Shown: in pieces, positions 25,102 through 33,061 of the stretch | Position numbering within the stretch: position 1 is the stretch's first letter | How the letters are laid out: each line of letters starts with the position of its first letter | NCBI GenBank assembly: GCA_919902505.1 | Contig: CAKKRE010000059.1 | Span: forward strand, 1 to 35,889 | Direction of reading: 5' to 3' | From: Nitrospiraceae bacterium | GTDB lineage: Bacteria; Nitrospirota; Nitrospiria; Nitrospirales; Nitrospiraceae | DNA: 35,889 nucleotides | The notes under the pieces: model-generated | Told to the model about the DNA's origin: nothing | The model's input: the letters and a program-made list of their open reading frames with translations, nothing else | Database searches by the model: none | Position numbers and translations under genes: made by a program

Positions 25102-25928
25102 CACGTGACTCCTTGCTGGTGAGTAGCGCGCGGAGAGAAAGGTTCCTGAGTCGTCGCCGGTGATGTCTCCATCAAAGCCATGAACCGGTCCGGTCCGATG
25201 TGTGCGGTCCAGTCCAGATGAAACCGTTGAGCAAAATTGGCGGCGAGCCGCTCCTGGACTGTGCCCATCTCGGGCGCTTCTCCTACGAGTGCCGCCATGG
25301 ATGTCACTCGGCAGTCGGCAATTCCGCAGGGGACGATGTGAGAAAACGGCGCCAGGTCCAGGCAGACATTCAGCGCGAAACCATGCGTCGTGACGCCTTG
25401 CGAAATGCGCACGCCGATCGAGGCGATTTTCGACGGGTCGTCCCCTCCGACCCATACTCCAGGCAGGCGCTCCCGGCGATGTCCGGCAATCCCCCACTCG
25501 GCCAAGGTGTCGATGATTACCTCTTCCAGGCGCTGCACATAGGCCTTCGGTCCGGCACAGAAATCGGAAAGGCGGAGAACGGGGTAGCCGATCAACTGGC
25601 CCGGTCCGTGGTAGGTGATCGACCCGCCGCGCTCCGTGTGAATCACGGGGATGCCTGATTCCTGCGTCAGGCGGCTCTCTCCCGGCCAATGCTGGTCTTG
25701 CGTCGTGCGGCCCACGGTAAACACGGGAGGGTGTTCCAGGAGCAGGAGCAGATCCTCGCAACGGTCGGCCGCACGCTCAGTCCGGCAGGCACGCTGCAGA
25801 CTCCAGGCTATCTCGTAGGGGAGGGGCTCGCAGCGTATCAGGATGCCCGCTCGGGGCGGCTGAGCCTGTGCAGGCACCTTCGAGATCGGGTGCGCGGATT
25901 CCGTCTGGATGGGCTGATCGAGTTTCAT
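25101..25928 (-). CDS. lipB: Octanoyltransferase LipB
   Basis: LipB moves octanoyl groups from acyl carrier protein to lipoate-dependent enzymes. The 275-residue protein carries RGGSITYHGPGQLIGYP (100-116), KIASIGVRI with the conserved lysine Lys167, THGFALNV (181-188) and the catalytic cysteine in VPCGI (Cys201). The N-terminal 30 residues and the last 35 extend beyond the usual family length of roughly 210-240. It starts three bases after the HtrA-like gene stops, and its stop overlaps the gdhA start. No lipA gene is visible in the window. Confidence 0.94.
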   Translation of the reverse strand: MKLDQPIQTESAHPISKVPAQAQPPRAGILIRCEPLPYEIAWSLQRACRTERAADRCEDLLLLLEHPPVFTVGRTTQDQHWPGESRLTQESGIPVIHTERGGSITYHGPGQLIGYPVLRLSDFCAGPKAYVQRLEEVIIDTLAEWGIAGHRRERLPGVWVGGDDPSKIASIGVRISQGVTTHGFALNVCLDLAPFSHIVPCGIADCRVTSMAALVGEAPEMGTVQERLAANFAQRFHLDWTAHIGPDRFMALMETSPATTQEPFSPRATHQQGVT

Positions 25929-25931
25929 AGG

Positions 25932-27008
25932 TTACGGCCCTGCCGGACCGGGTCGTGACACAGTAATGGTGCCCGTGCCGGCTTTCCCTTGCGTGGTGAT
26001 TTGAAACGACATCTGGTCGCTTGCGCGACTCACGGCGTGCCAGAAATCTCCGATGTTGTAGAGCGGATGGTTATCGATGGCGGTCACCACATCCCCGGAT
26101 TGCAATCCGGCTCGCCCGGCCGGTTTGGCCGGATCCACCGAGAGCGCGAGGATGCCCCGGTCACTCTCCAGATCGAAGCTCGCGGCGACACTCGGGGTGA
26201 TCGTCAGCGGTATCAAGCCGAGGTCCGGCCGCAGGACGGAGCCGCGATCCATCATGGATTGAAGATGGGGCGTCACCGCCTCCATGGCAATGGCGTAACT
26301 GATGGCCTGCGCGGAAGGAGCGATCGCGACATTGATGCCCACGACCTGACCGTATCGATCGACCAACGGGCCGCCGCTGTTTCCCGGGTTGATCGCGGCA
26401 TCCGTTTGGAGCAGATCGTACAGGGTCTCTCCCTCCGGCGTGAGCACCGAGCGATCGAGTGCGCTGATGACGCCGACCGTGACGGTGGAGCCTCCCTTCA
26501 GGGCGAGGGGGTTCCCGATGGCGATCACGGTTTCACCGATTTCAAAGGAGGTGCGCCGGCTGAATTCGGCCGGAACCAGATCCGGAGCGGTGATTCTGAC
26601 GAGGGCGAGATCGAGCAGAAAATCGCGAGCGACGACTCGTCCCGGTGTGAGCCGGCCTGTTGAGAGTCCCACCACGACGCTGGTCACGCCCTGCACCAGG
26701 TGATTATTGGTCAGGATGTATCCGCCGGCATCGAGGATCACGCCGGAGCCGGAGCCCGGCGGGGCCCCGTGTTGGGAGCCTCCCTGGGGAATGCCACGCG
26801 TGAGCACGGTCACGACCGACGGACGGACCTTTGCCACGACGGCGGGTACCGATAGTTCTGTGAGTGAGGTCGAATCACTGGTGGGATGGCCGGCGCCGTT
26901 CACCGGCGTGCAGAGAATAAAGATGGAGCAGGAAAGAAGTCCCCAGACGAGCCATCGTGTCCGATGGGGTCGGGCGGCAGAGTGGCGACTATAGGGGGCT
27001 GTCAGCAT
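25932..27008 (-). CDS. HtrA/DegP-like serine protease with one PDZ domain
   Basis: The 358-residue product has an N-terminal signal or anchor (about 18-38). The trypsin-like triad is His103 (TNNHLV), Asp133 (LLDLALVRI) and Ser211 (GNSGGP). A single PDZ domain occupies about 260-350, with GILALSVDPAKPAGRAGLQSGD split around residues 285-305. This is the layout of DegS/HtrA-type envelope proteases that degrade or sense misfolded proteins. All catalytic residues are intact. It starts 128 bases after the sigma factor gene's stop and shares a minus-strand unit with lipB. Confidence 0.92.
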   Translation of the reverse strand: MLTAPYSRHSAARPHRTRWLVWGLLSCSIFILCTPVNGAGHPTSDSTSLTELSVPAVVAKVRPSVVTVLTRGIPQGGSQHGAPPGSGSGVILDAGGYILTNNHLVQGVTSVVVGLSTGRLTPGRVVARDFLLDLALVRITAPDLVPAEFSRRTSFEIGETVIAIGNPLALKGGSTVTVGVISALDRSVLTPEGETLYDLLQTDAAINPGNSGGPLVDRYGQVVGINVAIAPSAQAISYAIAMEAVTPHLQSMMDRGSVLRPDLGLIPLTITPSVAASFDLESDRGILALSVDPAKPAGRAGLQSGDVVTAIDNHPLYNIGDFWHAVSRASDQMSFQITTQGKAGTGTITVSRPGPAGP

Positions 27009-27080
27009 AGGGGGGAGCCGTTCCTCCGTTGCCGCATTCTCTCACAATAGGATGCATGGCGAAAGCGCGGCTAAAACAAC

Positions 27081-27106
27081 ACGGGCGAGGTGTCACCCTC
27101 GCCCGT
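27081..27106 (-). terminator. Rho-independent terminator after the sigma factor gene
   Basis: ACGGGCGAGG (27081-27090) and CCTCGCCCGT (27097-27106) form a 10-bp stem with a six-base loop. On the minus strand the stem is followed by a T-rich stretch (GTTGTTTTA). It lies 30 bases after the stop of the sigma factor gene. Confidence 0.75.
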
Positions 27107-27135
27107 ATCGCGCTGCTATGTGAAGCCTGCCGTGG

Positions 27136-28395
27136 TTACTTGATGGCCGCGAACATTTCCTTGACCATCGGGGTCTTGAGTTTCTTCAGAGCTTTGGCTT
27201 CGATCTGCCGAATCCGTTCGCGAGTGACCGACAGATGCTGCCCGACCTGTTCCAGTGTACGCGCCTGGTCTTCCCCGATCCCGAACCGCAACCGGATGAC
27301 GGTTTGCTCTCTGGGGGTCAAGGTGCCGAGAATGCGGTCCATTTCACGAGTGAGCTCCGTGCGGTTCACATGGGCGTCTGGCGGGACCGCCTGCTGGTCC
27401 GGGAGCAGTTCGCCGAGCTCCGTGCCGCCATCTCCGACCCGATGCTCCAGCGCCACCGGCTCCTGAAAGGCCTGAATGGTCTCATGCAGGCGATCCGGTC
27501 GCATGCGCATGGTGGAGGCCACTTCTTCCAGGCGTGGCTGTCGTCCTAACTGTTGGACGAGACGGCGCGAGGCTCGGAGAATGCGGTTCGAAGCTTCCGT
27601 CTGGTGCACAGGAATCCTGATGGTGCGTGACTGATCGGCCAGGGATCTGGTGATGCCCTGCCGGATCCACCACGTCGCATAGGTACTGAACTTGAACCCC
27701 TTCCGGTGCTGGTACCGTTCGGCGGCTTTCATCAATCCGATATTGCCCTCCTGGACCAGATCCAACAGGGTCAGGCCGCGTCCGGTGTAATGCTTGGCCA
27801 CATTCACAACCAGGCGAAGGTTGCAGCGCACCAGCTCGTCTTTGGCCGTTTCCAGGGTGATGCGTGAGGCTTTCAATTGTGTCAAGGCTGCATCCAGTTC
27901 CTTGCGGACCGAGGCCGGAACCCTGCCACCGGTGGTGGCGTCCAGTTGAAGATCTTCCAGTGCACGTTCCGCTTGATTGAGCGCGGTCGCCGAGAGACCG
28001 CTCAGACGGCGCACGGTATTGAGTGTCTGGAGGCACTCGGTTGTGCGGTCGGTTCGTTTCAGGCGGCGGCCGGCTTTGACCGCTTGTTGAAGGGTCTGCC
28101 GGATTTGGCGTGTGCCGAGGTCAAGTTGTTTCGCCAGGGCAATCTCTTCATCCCGTTCGAGCAGAGCGCGTTCGCCGAACGAACGGAAGTAGAGGGATTC
28201 CAGGAGAAAGGGCGAAGAGGCTGAGCGCGCAGGCTTCTCAGGCGCCCTGTCCTCGGAGTCGACTTCGGTATCCGCCTGGTCGCCTTGCACGATGCTGTCC
28301 AGCAGCGTGCTGGCTTCAGGGTCATCGGCATCCGGGTCCACCTCAGCCGCAACCGTCGGGTCTGTATCGTCTTGAATCGCGAGCGCATCTTTCAT
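27136..28395 (-). CDS. Sigma-70 family RNA polymerase sigma factor (group 2, RpoD/RpoS-like)
   Basis: The ATG at 28395 is preceded by GAGGGG; a GTG at 28404 is also in frame. The roughly 419-residue protein has an acidic N-terminus (about 1-60), region 1.2 ([19 protein letters not shown]), and region 2 with [27 protein letters not shown] and [12 protein letters not shown]. Region 3 and region 4 follow, the latter with [14 protein letters not shown] and [18 protein letters not shown]. Regions 2.4 and 4.2 are complete, so it should recognise promoters close to the consensus. The short, poorly conserved region 1.1 suggests a group 2 factor rather than the primary one. It heads the minus-strand block. 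Confidence 0.93.
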   Translation of the reverse strand: MKDALAIQDDTDPTVAAEVDPDADDPEASTLLDSIVQGDQADTEVDSEDRAPEKPARSASSPFLLESLYFRSFGERALLERDEEIALAKQLDLGTRQIRQTLQQAVKAGRRLKRTDRTTECLQTLNTVRRLSGLSATALNQAERALEDLQLDATTGGRVPASVRKELDAALTQLKASRITLETAKDELVRCNLRLVVNVAKHYTGRGLTLLDLVQEGNIGLMKAAERYQHRKGFKFSTYATWWIRQGITRSLADQSRTIRIPVHQTEASNRILRASRRLVQQLGRQPRLEEVASTMRMRPDRLHETIQAFQEPVALEHRVGDGGTELGELLPDQQAVPPDAHVNRTELTREMDRILGTLTPREQTVIRLRFGIGEDQARTLEQVGQHLSVTRERIRQIEAKALKKLKTPMVKEMFAAIK

Positions 28396-28693
28396 TGTTG
28401 TCACCCCTCTTCCCCGTCCTGGGGAGGTTCGCTTATGGTACAGCTTGGAGAGGCTGCCTGGTCCGCTACATCATTAGAGACAGGGGGGTAAAAAAAGGAT
28501 TCACCGTCGTTCGTCCCTGCTCTCGACTCAGTCACTCAGTGGTATTACGAGACAAGGGGCAATCCGGATTGCCCATGAGATGAGATAGGGCCGCTCCTTG
28601 CAGTGTCAAGAGGCGCGACGAAGCGGCTTGCCGGAAGAGCGTCATCGGTGATTCGGTTGAAAACCCGTCGGCAGTCTCCTAGAATGCCGGACT
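28396..28693. other. Intergenic region between divergent sigma factor and trmI genes
   Basis: No gene is supported in this stretch. It should hold both promoters, but none stands out. It contains the 18-base perfect palindrome GGGCAATCCGGATTGCCC at 28557-28574, a plausible operator or cruciform site. Confidence 0.5.
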
Positions 28694-29572
28694 ATGTCAC
28701 AACTACAAAACGGCGAACGTGTTCATCTGGTCGACAAAAAGGGCCGGCAATATGCCCTGACATTGAAAGCCGGGGATATCTATCACTTCAGCGGCGAAAC
28801 GATTCCGCACGATGAGCTCATCGGCAAGCCGGACGGCACCGTGGTGACCCTCTCGAAGGGCAAACGGTTTCTCGCGCTACGGCCGACCTTCGGGGAATAT
28901 GTCCTGAAAATGCCTCGCGGGGCGCAGGTGCTCTATCCCAAAGACCTGTCGTTGATCCCGATGTGGGCGGATGTCTATCCCGGCGCGCGGGTATTCGAGG
29001 CCGGAACCGGATCCGGAGCGCTCACGATGGCGTTGTTGCGTGCCGTGGGGCCGACCGGCCTGGTCGTTACGTACGAAGCTCGGGACGATTTTGCCCGGAC
29101 GGCATTAACCAACATCGAGCGGTATATGGGGCCGGTGTCCACCCTCATGCCTTGCCGCAAGAATGCCTACGAGGGCATCGATGTGCTGGAAGACGGCCGC
29201 TTGTTCGATCGCCTGGTGCTGGATTTGCCGGAACCCTGGCAGGTGGTGCCGCATGCGGCAAAAGTGCTGCGCTCGGGCGGCATTTATTTGAGTTTCGTGC
29301 CGACCATCCCACAGGTGATGCAAACCGTGGATGCGTTGGAGCGCACGTCGGTATTCGGCATGATCGAAACCTTTGAAACGTTGTTGCGGACCTGGTCGAT
29401 TCAGGGGCGGAGTGTCCGGCCCGATCATCGCATGGTGGCGCATTCGGGTTTCCTGACCGTCGCAAGAAAGGTCGAAGAGGGCTGGTGGTCTCGTCCGAGC
29501 AAACCGGTCGAGGCGGAGGCAGCCGGCGAGCAGGATGACGAAGCGCACGAGGGGGAGGACGCACAGACATGA
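28694..29572 (+). CDS. trmI: tRNA (adenine-58-N1)-methyltransferase
   Basis: TrmI methylates A58 in the T loop of tRNAs. The 292-residue protein has a short N-terminal beta domain (residues 1-75) and a class I SAM-binding core beginning VFEAGTGSGALT (100-111). LVVTYEARDDFA (acidic ribose contact), LDLPEPW and the GGIYLSFVPT strand follow. The C-terminal 25 residues are acidic and probably disordered. The ribosome site is weak. Its stop overlaps the next gene's start as ATGA. Confidence 0.93.
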   Translation: MSQLQNGERVHLVDKKGRQYALTLKAGDIYHFSGETIPHDELIGKPDGTVVTLSKGKRFLALRPTFGEYVLKMPRGAQVLYPKDLSLIPMWADVYPGARVFEAGTGSGALTMALLRAVGPTGLVVTYEARDDFARTALTNIERYMGPVSTLMPCRKNAYEGIDVLEDGRLFDRLVLDLPEPWQVVPHAAKVLRSGGIYLSFVPTIPQVMQTVDALERTSVFGMIETFETLLRTWSIQGRSVRPDHRMVAHSGFLTVARKVEEGWWSRPSKPVEAEAAGEQDDEAHEGEDAQT

Positions 29573-30330
29573 ATCGGTTACAGGGGAAAGTGGCCATCAT
29601 TACCGGCGGAAATGCGGGAATCGGGGAGGCGATCGCCAAGCTGTTCGCGGATGAAGGCGCCTCCGTCGTGGTCACCGGTCGCCGGAAGGAAGAGCTCGAC
29701 CGGGTGGTGAAGGGCATCGGGGTGAACGGAGGGCGCGCACTCGCGGTGGTCGGATCCGTCACGGATGAGGCCCACGTGCAGGATGTGGTCGCGCAGACCC
29801 TGCGCACCTTCGGCAAGTTGCATATTCTGGTGAACAACGCCGGAATCGGCGATTTCGGCAAGCGGCTCCACGAAACGGACGATGCCACCTGGGCGAAGGT
29901 GTTGGACATCAATCTCACGGGAGTCTTCCGGATGACCCGCGCCGTGCTTCCGGAACTCTTGAAGGGCGGGGGCGGCTCGATCATCAACATTTCCACCGTG
30001 GCGAGCCTGGTCGGGATTCGCGGTCTGTCGGCCTATGCCGCGTCCAAAGGCGGCCTGGACTCGTTGACGCGGTCCATCGCGGTCGATTACGCGCAGGACA
30101 ACATCCGCTGCAACGTCATGAATCCTGGTCTGGTGGACACGCCCATGGCAGCGCCTTTAATGGCCGATCCTGCCAGCCTGGAACCGATCATGGCCCAGTA
30201 CGCCATCCGTCGGCCCGGCAAGCCGGAAGAGGTAGCGAAGATGGCGCTCTACCTTGCATCAGACGAGGCTACCTGGGTGACCGGAGCGACGTTCCCTATC
30301 GATGGCGGCATGACCATCAGCAAGGGGTAA
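29569..30330 (+). CDS. Short-chain dehydrogenase/reductase (FabG-like)
   Basis: The 253-residue protein is a classical SDR. The cofactor motif GGNAGIGEA is at residues 13-21, NNAG at 89-92, and the catalytic YxxxK is Tyr156/Lys160 in SAYAASKGG. The site 13 residues before the tyrosine, normally serine, is threonine (NISTVAS, Thr143). The C-terminus ends with the standard FPIDGGMT. The arginines near residue 38 suggest NADPH preference. The substrate is not known; FabG-type fatty acid or ketone reduction is possible. It overlaps trmI by four bases, with GGGGGAGGAC upstream. Confidence 0.88.
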   Translation: MNRLQGKVAIITGGNAGIGEAIAKLFADEGASVVVTGRRKEELDRVVKGIGVNGGRALAVVGSVTDEAHVQDVVAQTLRTFGKLHILVNNAGIGDFGKRLHETDDATWAKVLDINLTGVFRMTRAVLPELLKGGGGSIINISTVASLVGIRGLSAYAASKGGLDSLTRSIAVDYAQDNIRCNVMNPGLVDTPMAAPLMADPASLEPIMAQYAIRRPGKPEEVAKMALYLASDEATWVTGATFPIDGGMTISKG

Positions 30331-30420
30331 GGAACAGAAGGCGACGGCCTGTCGCGGCCTGGGACGACGACCTCCGGACGGATGCTGCGACACAGAGTCG
30401 CCGGAAGCAAGGAGGCGATC

Positions 30421-30756
30421 ATGAGCGCCGTGCAACGTATCAACGCGGTTATAATCCCGGTCCTCTTTTTGGCTGCCGTCTTGTACGGGGTGCTGGAATC
30501 AAGCCTGGCGCCGGCCCGAGCGGAGGGTGGGACGGAATTCGTGGGCACGATCATGTCGGTGGATACGACATCCGGAAAATTCGCCGTCAAGAAAGACGGC
30601 GGAGGAAGCCGATTTACCTTCGTTGCCAATGAAAAAACCCATTTCGACGGTGGGGCGAAGGCCGTGAAGGATCTGAAGAAAGACGATCATGTGGCGGTGC
30701 TGTATCAGGTGCAAGGATCTCAGTATGTGGCCCTGAACGTCGCGCTCAAGAAGTAG
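30421..30756 (+). CDS. Small exported protein of unknown function
   Basis: The ATG at 30421 follows AAGGAGG and gives 111 residues; the frame opens at 30382 without support. A hydrophobic N-terminus (about 10-33, ending APARAEGG) is a probable signal peptide. The mature part is a small beta-rich domain (FVGTIMSVDTTSGKFAVKKDGG then FTFVANEKTHFDG), reminiscent of OB-like DUF5666 proteins, but this is only a resemblance. It lies 90 bases after the SDR and 13 before aroE. Confidence 0.65.
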   Translation: MSAVQRINAVIIPVLFLAAVLYGVLESSLAPARAEGGTEFVGTIMSVDTTSGKFAVKKDGGGSRFTFVANEKTHFDGGAKAVKDLKKDDHVAVLYQVQGSQYVALNVALKK

Positions 30757-30769
30757 AAGGTTCTTGCGT

Positions 30770-31624
30770 ATGGACATCACGACTCAGACTCAATGGTGCG
30801 GCATCATCGGCAATCCGGTCGAACATTCCCTCTCGCCGGCGATTCACAATGCGGCCTTTCAGAAGATGGGGCTGGATCTGGTCTACCTGGCGTTTCGGGT
30901 GGAAGCCCTCGGCGATGCGCTGAAAGGGGTGCGGGCCTTGGGGAATGCGCGAGGATTCAGCGTGACGATTCCTCACAAAGTGGCGGCCATTCCGTTTCTC
31001 GATGAAGTCGAGCCCACCGCCAAGCATATCGGAGCGATCAATACCATCGTCGTGGAAGAGGGCAAGCTCAAGGGCTACAACACGGACGCGTCGGGGGCGT
31101 TGCGCGCGTTGAAAGAAGGCGGGGCGTTGCTCGACGGGCATCGGGTCTTGATCCTGGGCTCCGGGGGCGCAGCGCGAGCGATTGCCTTTGCGCTGGCAAC
31201 GGGGACAGGCATCGCCGGGTTGACGATACTCGGGATCGAAGAGACTGAGCGGCAGAGATTGGTGAAGGATTTGCGAGACAAGACGAACATCCCTATCGAG
31301 GATGGCCCGCTCACGCTCGACATGCTTCGGAACTGGGTGCCGCACGTGCGCACCTTGATTCATTGCACACCGGTCGGGATGTCGCCTCGTGTGGAGGAGT
31401 CCTGTGTGCCGACGAATCTCTTCAGGCCCGAACTGACGGTGATGGATATTGTCTACAATCCGCGCGAAACGAAGTTGCTGCAGGAAGCGAAGGCGGCCGG
31501 TTGCCGGACGATTTCCGGTTTGGAGATGTTCCTCAATCAAGCCGTGCTGCAATTCGAACTGTGGACGAAACAGCCGGCACCGGCCGATGTCATGCGACGG
31601 GTCCTGGAGTCCCGCTTTGGTTAA
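30770..31624 (+). CDS. aroE: Shikimate dehydrogenase
   Basis: AroE reduces 3-dehydroshikimate to shikimate with NADPH. The ATG at 30770 has AGAAGG nine bases upstream; a TTG at 30764 is too close to it. The 284-residue protein has NPVEHSLSPAIHN (15-27), the catalytic lysine in GFSVTIPHK (Lys70), NTDASG with the catalytic aspartate (about 102-107), the Rossmann GSGGAARA, and the C-terminal GLEMFLNQA. Normal length. It stands well away from the aroF/aroA run but next to aroK. Confidence 0.95.
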   Translation: MDITTQTQWCGIIGNPVEHSLSPAIHNAAFQKMGLDLVYLAFRVEALGDALKGVRALGNARGFSVTIPHKVAAIPFLDEVEPTAKHIGAINTIVVEEGKLKGYNTDASGALRALKEGGALLDGHRVLILGSGGAARAIAFALATGTGIAGLTILGIEETERQRLVKDLRDKTNIPIEDGPLTLDMLRNWVPHVRTLIHCTPVGMSPRVEESCVPTNLFRPELTVMDIVYNPRETKLLQEAKAAGCRTISGLEMFLNQAVLQFELWTKQPAPADVMRRVLESRFG

Positions 31625-31690
31625 TACGGCGGTCGCTTTTCCCCAGCAGGAGCCCGTACAACATCCTCGTGTCAGGGCATGGGCCCCCGC

Positions 31691-32209
31691 ATGAATCTCG
31701 TCTTGATCGGATACCGTGGGACCGGCAAAAGCACGGTTGGAAAGGTGCTGGCGCGCAAGTTGGATCGCACCGTGGTGTCGACCGACGCGGAGATCGTGAA
31801 GCGGGCGCAGCTGTCCGTGCCTGAAATCGTCAAGCAGTTCGGGTGGGATCACTTTCGCGATTTGGAGTCGGCCGTCTGCCGGGATTTTGCCGCCCGGGAC
31901 CAGTTGATCATCGATACCGGCGGCGGTGCCATTTTGCGGCCGGAGAATGTGGAAGCGTTGCGACGAACCGGGACCCTGGTCTGGCTCACCGCGACCGTGG
32001 AGACGATCACGCGTCGCATTGGCGGTGATACCCAGCGCCCCTCGCTGACGGGCACGAAGTCCTTCACCGAGGAGATTCGGGACGTACTGACCGAACGCAC
32101 ACCCAAGTATCAGGCGGCAGCCAATCACATAGTCTCGACCGATGGCGCATCGACTGCCGAGGTTGCTGAACGCATTCTGCAGCTGATATCTCATGGATCA
32201 GCCGGTTGA
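31691..32209 (+). CDS. aroK: Shikimate kinase
   Basis: AroK phosphorylates shikimate, the fifth step of the pathway. From the ATG at 31691 the product is 172 residues beginning MNLVLIGYRG; an ATG at 31679 is also possible. The P-loop GYRGTGKST is at about 7-15, the substrate-binding aspartate in STDAEI near 32-37, DTGGGAIL, and the lid motif RPSLTG. It overlaps no gene and follows aroE by 66 bases. A tRNA gene follows on the same strand. Confidence 0.93.
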   Translation: MNLVLIGYRGTGKSTVGKVLARKLDRTVVSTDAEIVKRAQLSVPEIVKQFGWDHFRDLESAVCRDFAARDQLIIDTGGGAILRPENVEALRRTGTLVWLTATVETITRRIGGDTQRPSLTGTKSFTEEIRDVLTERTPKYQAAANHIVSTDGASTAEVAERILQLISHGSAG

Positions 32210-32257
32210 GGTTTCGAGCCTTCTACCGGTGACTGCCACGGCTGGGCTCCGCGTTTC

Positions 32258-32290
32258 TTGACATCCCCTCGGTAACATGGTTCTTATACC
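32258..32290 (+). promoter_or_regulatory. Candidate promoter of tRNA-Arg
   Basis: A perfect TTGACA (32258-32263) is followed about 20 bases later by TTATACC, so the spacing to any good -10 box is longer than ideal. The tRNA starts a few bases after this, as expected for a tRNA promoter. Confidence 0.35.
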
Positions 32291-32295
32291 GGCGC

Positions 32296-32372
32296 GCGCC
32301 CGTAGCTCAATTGGATAGAGCATCGGACTTCGGATCCGAGGGTTGGGGGTTCAAGTCCCTCCGGGCGCACCA
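32296..32372 (+). tRNA. tRNA-Arg, anticodon TCG
   Basis: A full cloverleaf of 77 bases can be drawn. The acceptor GCGCCCG pairs with CGGGCGC, the D arm is GCTC/GAGC, the anticodon stem TCGGA/TCCGA has loop CTTCGGA (anticodon TCG, reading CGA codons), and the T arm GGGGG/CCCTC has loop TTCAAGT. CCA is encoded at 32370-32372. An integrase remnant abuts its 3' end, a classic use of tRNA genes as attachment sites. Confidence 0.95.
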
Positions 32373-32483
32373 TATAATCAACAGGTTGCATCTTTTCTTC
32401 CGTTTTCTCCTCTTGGCTGGTCACGGTTTTGGTCACGGTTCCAGCCAGACTTCCTCGATTCACTGCGTCCCGAAGATGTGGTC

Positions 32484-32673
32484 GCCTGCATTATTCATGA
32501 GCACTTCTGCTGCAATCGCCGATTCACTGCTGCGACGGGCCTTCGGCCGGCGGGCTCGCCCCTCGGACCCTCAACGTACTGCACGAGTACGCCTTGGGTC
32601 CTCCCGGCTCCGCGCGCCGGTCTCGCAACGTGACTCGGCGATTTCGCGACGAACCGTCATGAATAATGCGGGC
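32484..32673. repeat. Palindromic MITE-like element with ~50-bp terminal inverted repeats
   Basis: The ends are near-perfect inverted copies: GCCTGCATTATTCATGA (32484-32500) against TCATGAATAATGCGGGC (32657-32673). The similarity extends with gaps for about 50 bases into each arm. The centre folds as nested palindromes: GGACCC (32565-32570) with GGGTCC (32596-32601), and inside it CGTACT (32575-32580) with AGTACG (32586-32591). So almost the entire 190 bases can form one long hairpin. No coding capacity is seen. A related arm occupies bases 1-57. It interrupts the integrase remnant. Confidence 0.75.
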
Positions 32674-32743
32674 TGGTGCAAGGTGGGCATACCGAAGCGT
32701 CGTCTCGATGTCGCGGTGCCAGAGGATCTCCGGGCTATCATTA

Positions 32744-32771
32744 TTGACTTGTACGACAAATGGCGTACAAT
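32744..32771 (+). promoter_or_regulatory. Promoter and inverted-repeat operator of the toxin-antitoxin pair
   Basis: TTGACT (32744-32749) and TACAAT (32766-32771) are 16 bases apart, a strong sigma-70 promoter. Within it TTGTACG (32749-32755) and its exact reverse complement CGTACAA (32764-32770) flank eight bases and overlap the -10 box. This is where RelB/DinJ-type antitoxins typically repress their own operon. Expected initiation at about 32778 leaves almost no leader before the ATG at 32780. Confidence 0.7.
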
Positions 32772-32779
32772 CATGACGC

Positions 32780-33058
32780 ATGAGCAAGGCTGCACACATA
32801 TCGAAGTCAGACCGGATTAATACCCGTATCGATGGAGGACTCAAAAAGAGAGCCGTGAAGATTTTCGATCGCCTGGGCCTCACTGAAGCCGAAGCTATCC
32901 GCCTGTTCTATGCTCAGGTCGAACTCCATCAGGGAATTCCCTTCCCCGTCATCGTTCCAAACGCCACGACCATGGCCGCCCTGGACGAAACGAACAAGCC
33001 GGAGAAACTCCCTTCCTTTAAGACCTTCCGCGCCCTCAGAAACCATACGGGCGTATAA
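32780..33058 (+). CDS. dinJ: RelB/DinJ-family antitoxin
   Basis: The 92-residue protein has the ribbon-helix-helix DNA-binding N-domain of RelB/DinJ antitoxins: RINTRIDGGLKKRAVKIF followed by LGLTEAEAIRLFYAQV (about residues 12-47). Then comes the IPFPVIVPN block that links to the toxin-binding tail. As antitoxin it should block YafQ and repress the operon through the inverted repeat upstream. No ribosome site precedes the ATG, and the promoter predicts a nearly leaderless transcript. The toxin gene starts three bases after the stop. Confidence 0.88.
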   Translation: MSKAAHISKSDRINTRIDGGLKKRAVKIFDRLGLTEAEAIRLFYAQVELHQGIPFPVIVPNATTMAALDETNKPEKLPSFKTFRALRNHTGV

Positions 33059-33061
33059 ACA

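Larger units (their letters stand above)
32284..32730 (-). pseudogene. Remnant of a tyrosine-recombinase (integrase) gene, split by a repeat element
   Basis: Reading the minus strand, bases 32671-32730 encode ILWHRDIETTLRYAHLAPA, which is the LGHxxIxTTxxYAHL block with the catalytic tyrosine of phage and island integrases (the usual Gly is Trp here). The frame is then broken by the element at 32484-32673, which contains a stop. It resumes in the same frame at 32484 as PHLRDAVN and a TVTKTVT tail, typical of integrase C-termini. The frame then runs straight through the tRNA-Arg gene in antisense and stops at 32284-32286. The rest of the gene is missing; beyond 32730 lies the toxin-antitoxin promoter. 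The fragment identity is inferred from motifs. Confidence 0.65.

Noticed and set aside
23845..25761. 638-residue minus-strand frame covering gdhA and most of lipB
   Set aside because: The first 220 residues are lipB read in another frame (Arg/Pro-rich, no motifs). The real gdhA start at 25101 has a strong ribosome site.
30746..32194. 482-residue frame antisense to aroE and aroK
   Set aside because: Both sense genes have complete catalytic motifs; the antisense frame is a G+C-driven shadow.
32311..32820. 169-residue + strand frame across tRNA-Arg, the palindromic element and the toxin-antitoxin promoter
   Set aside because: It runs through the tRNA and a palindrome and shows no protein-like features; the other strand carries recognisable integrase motifs.
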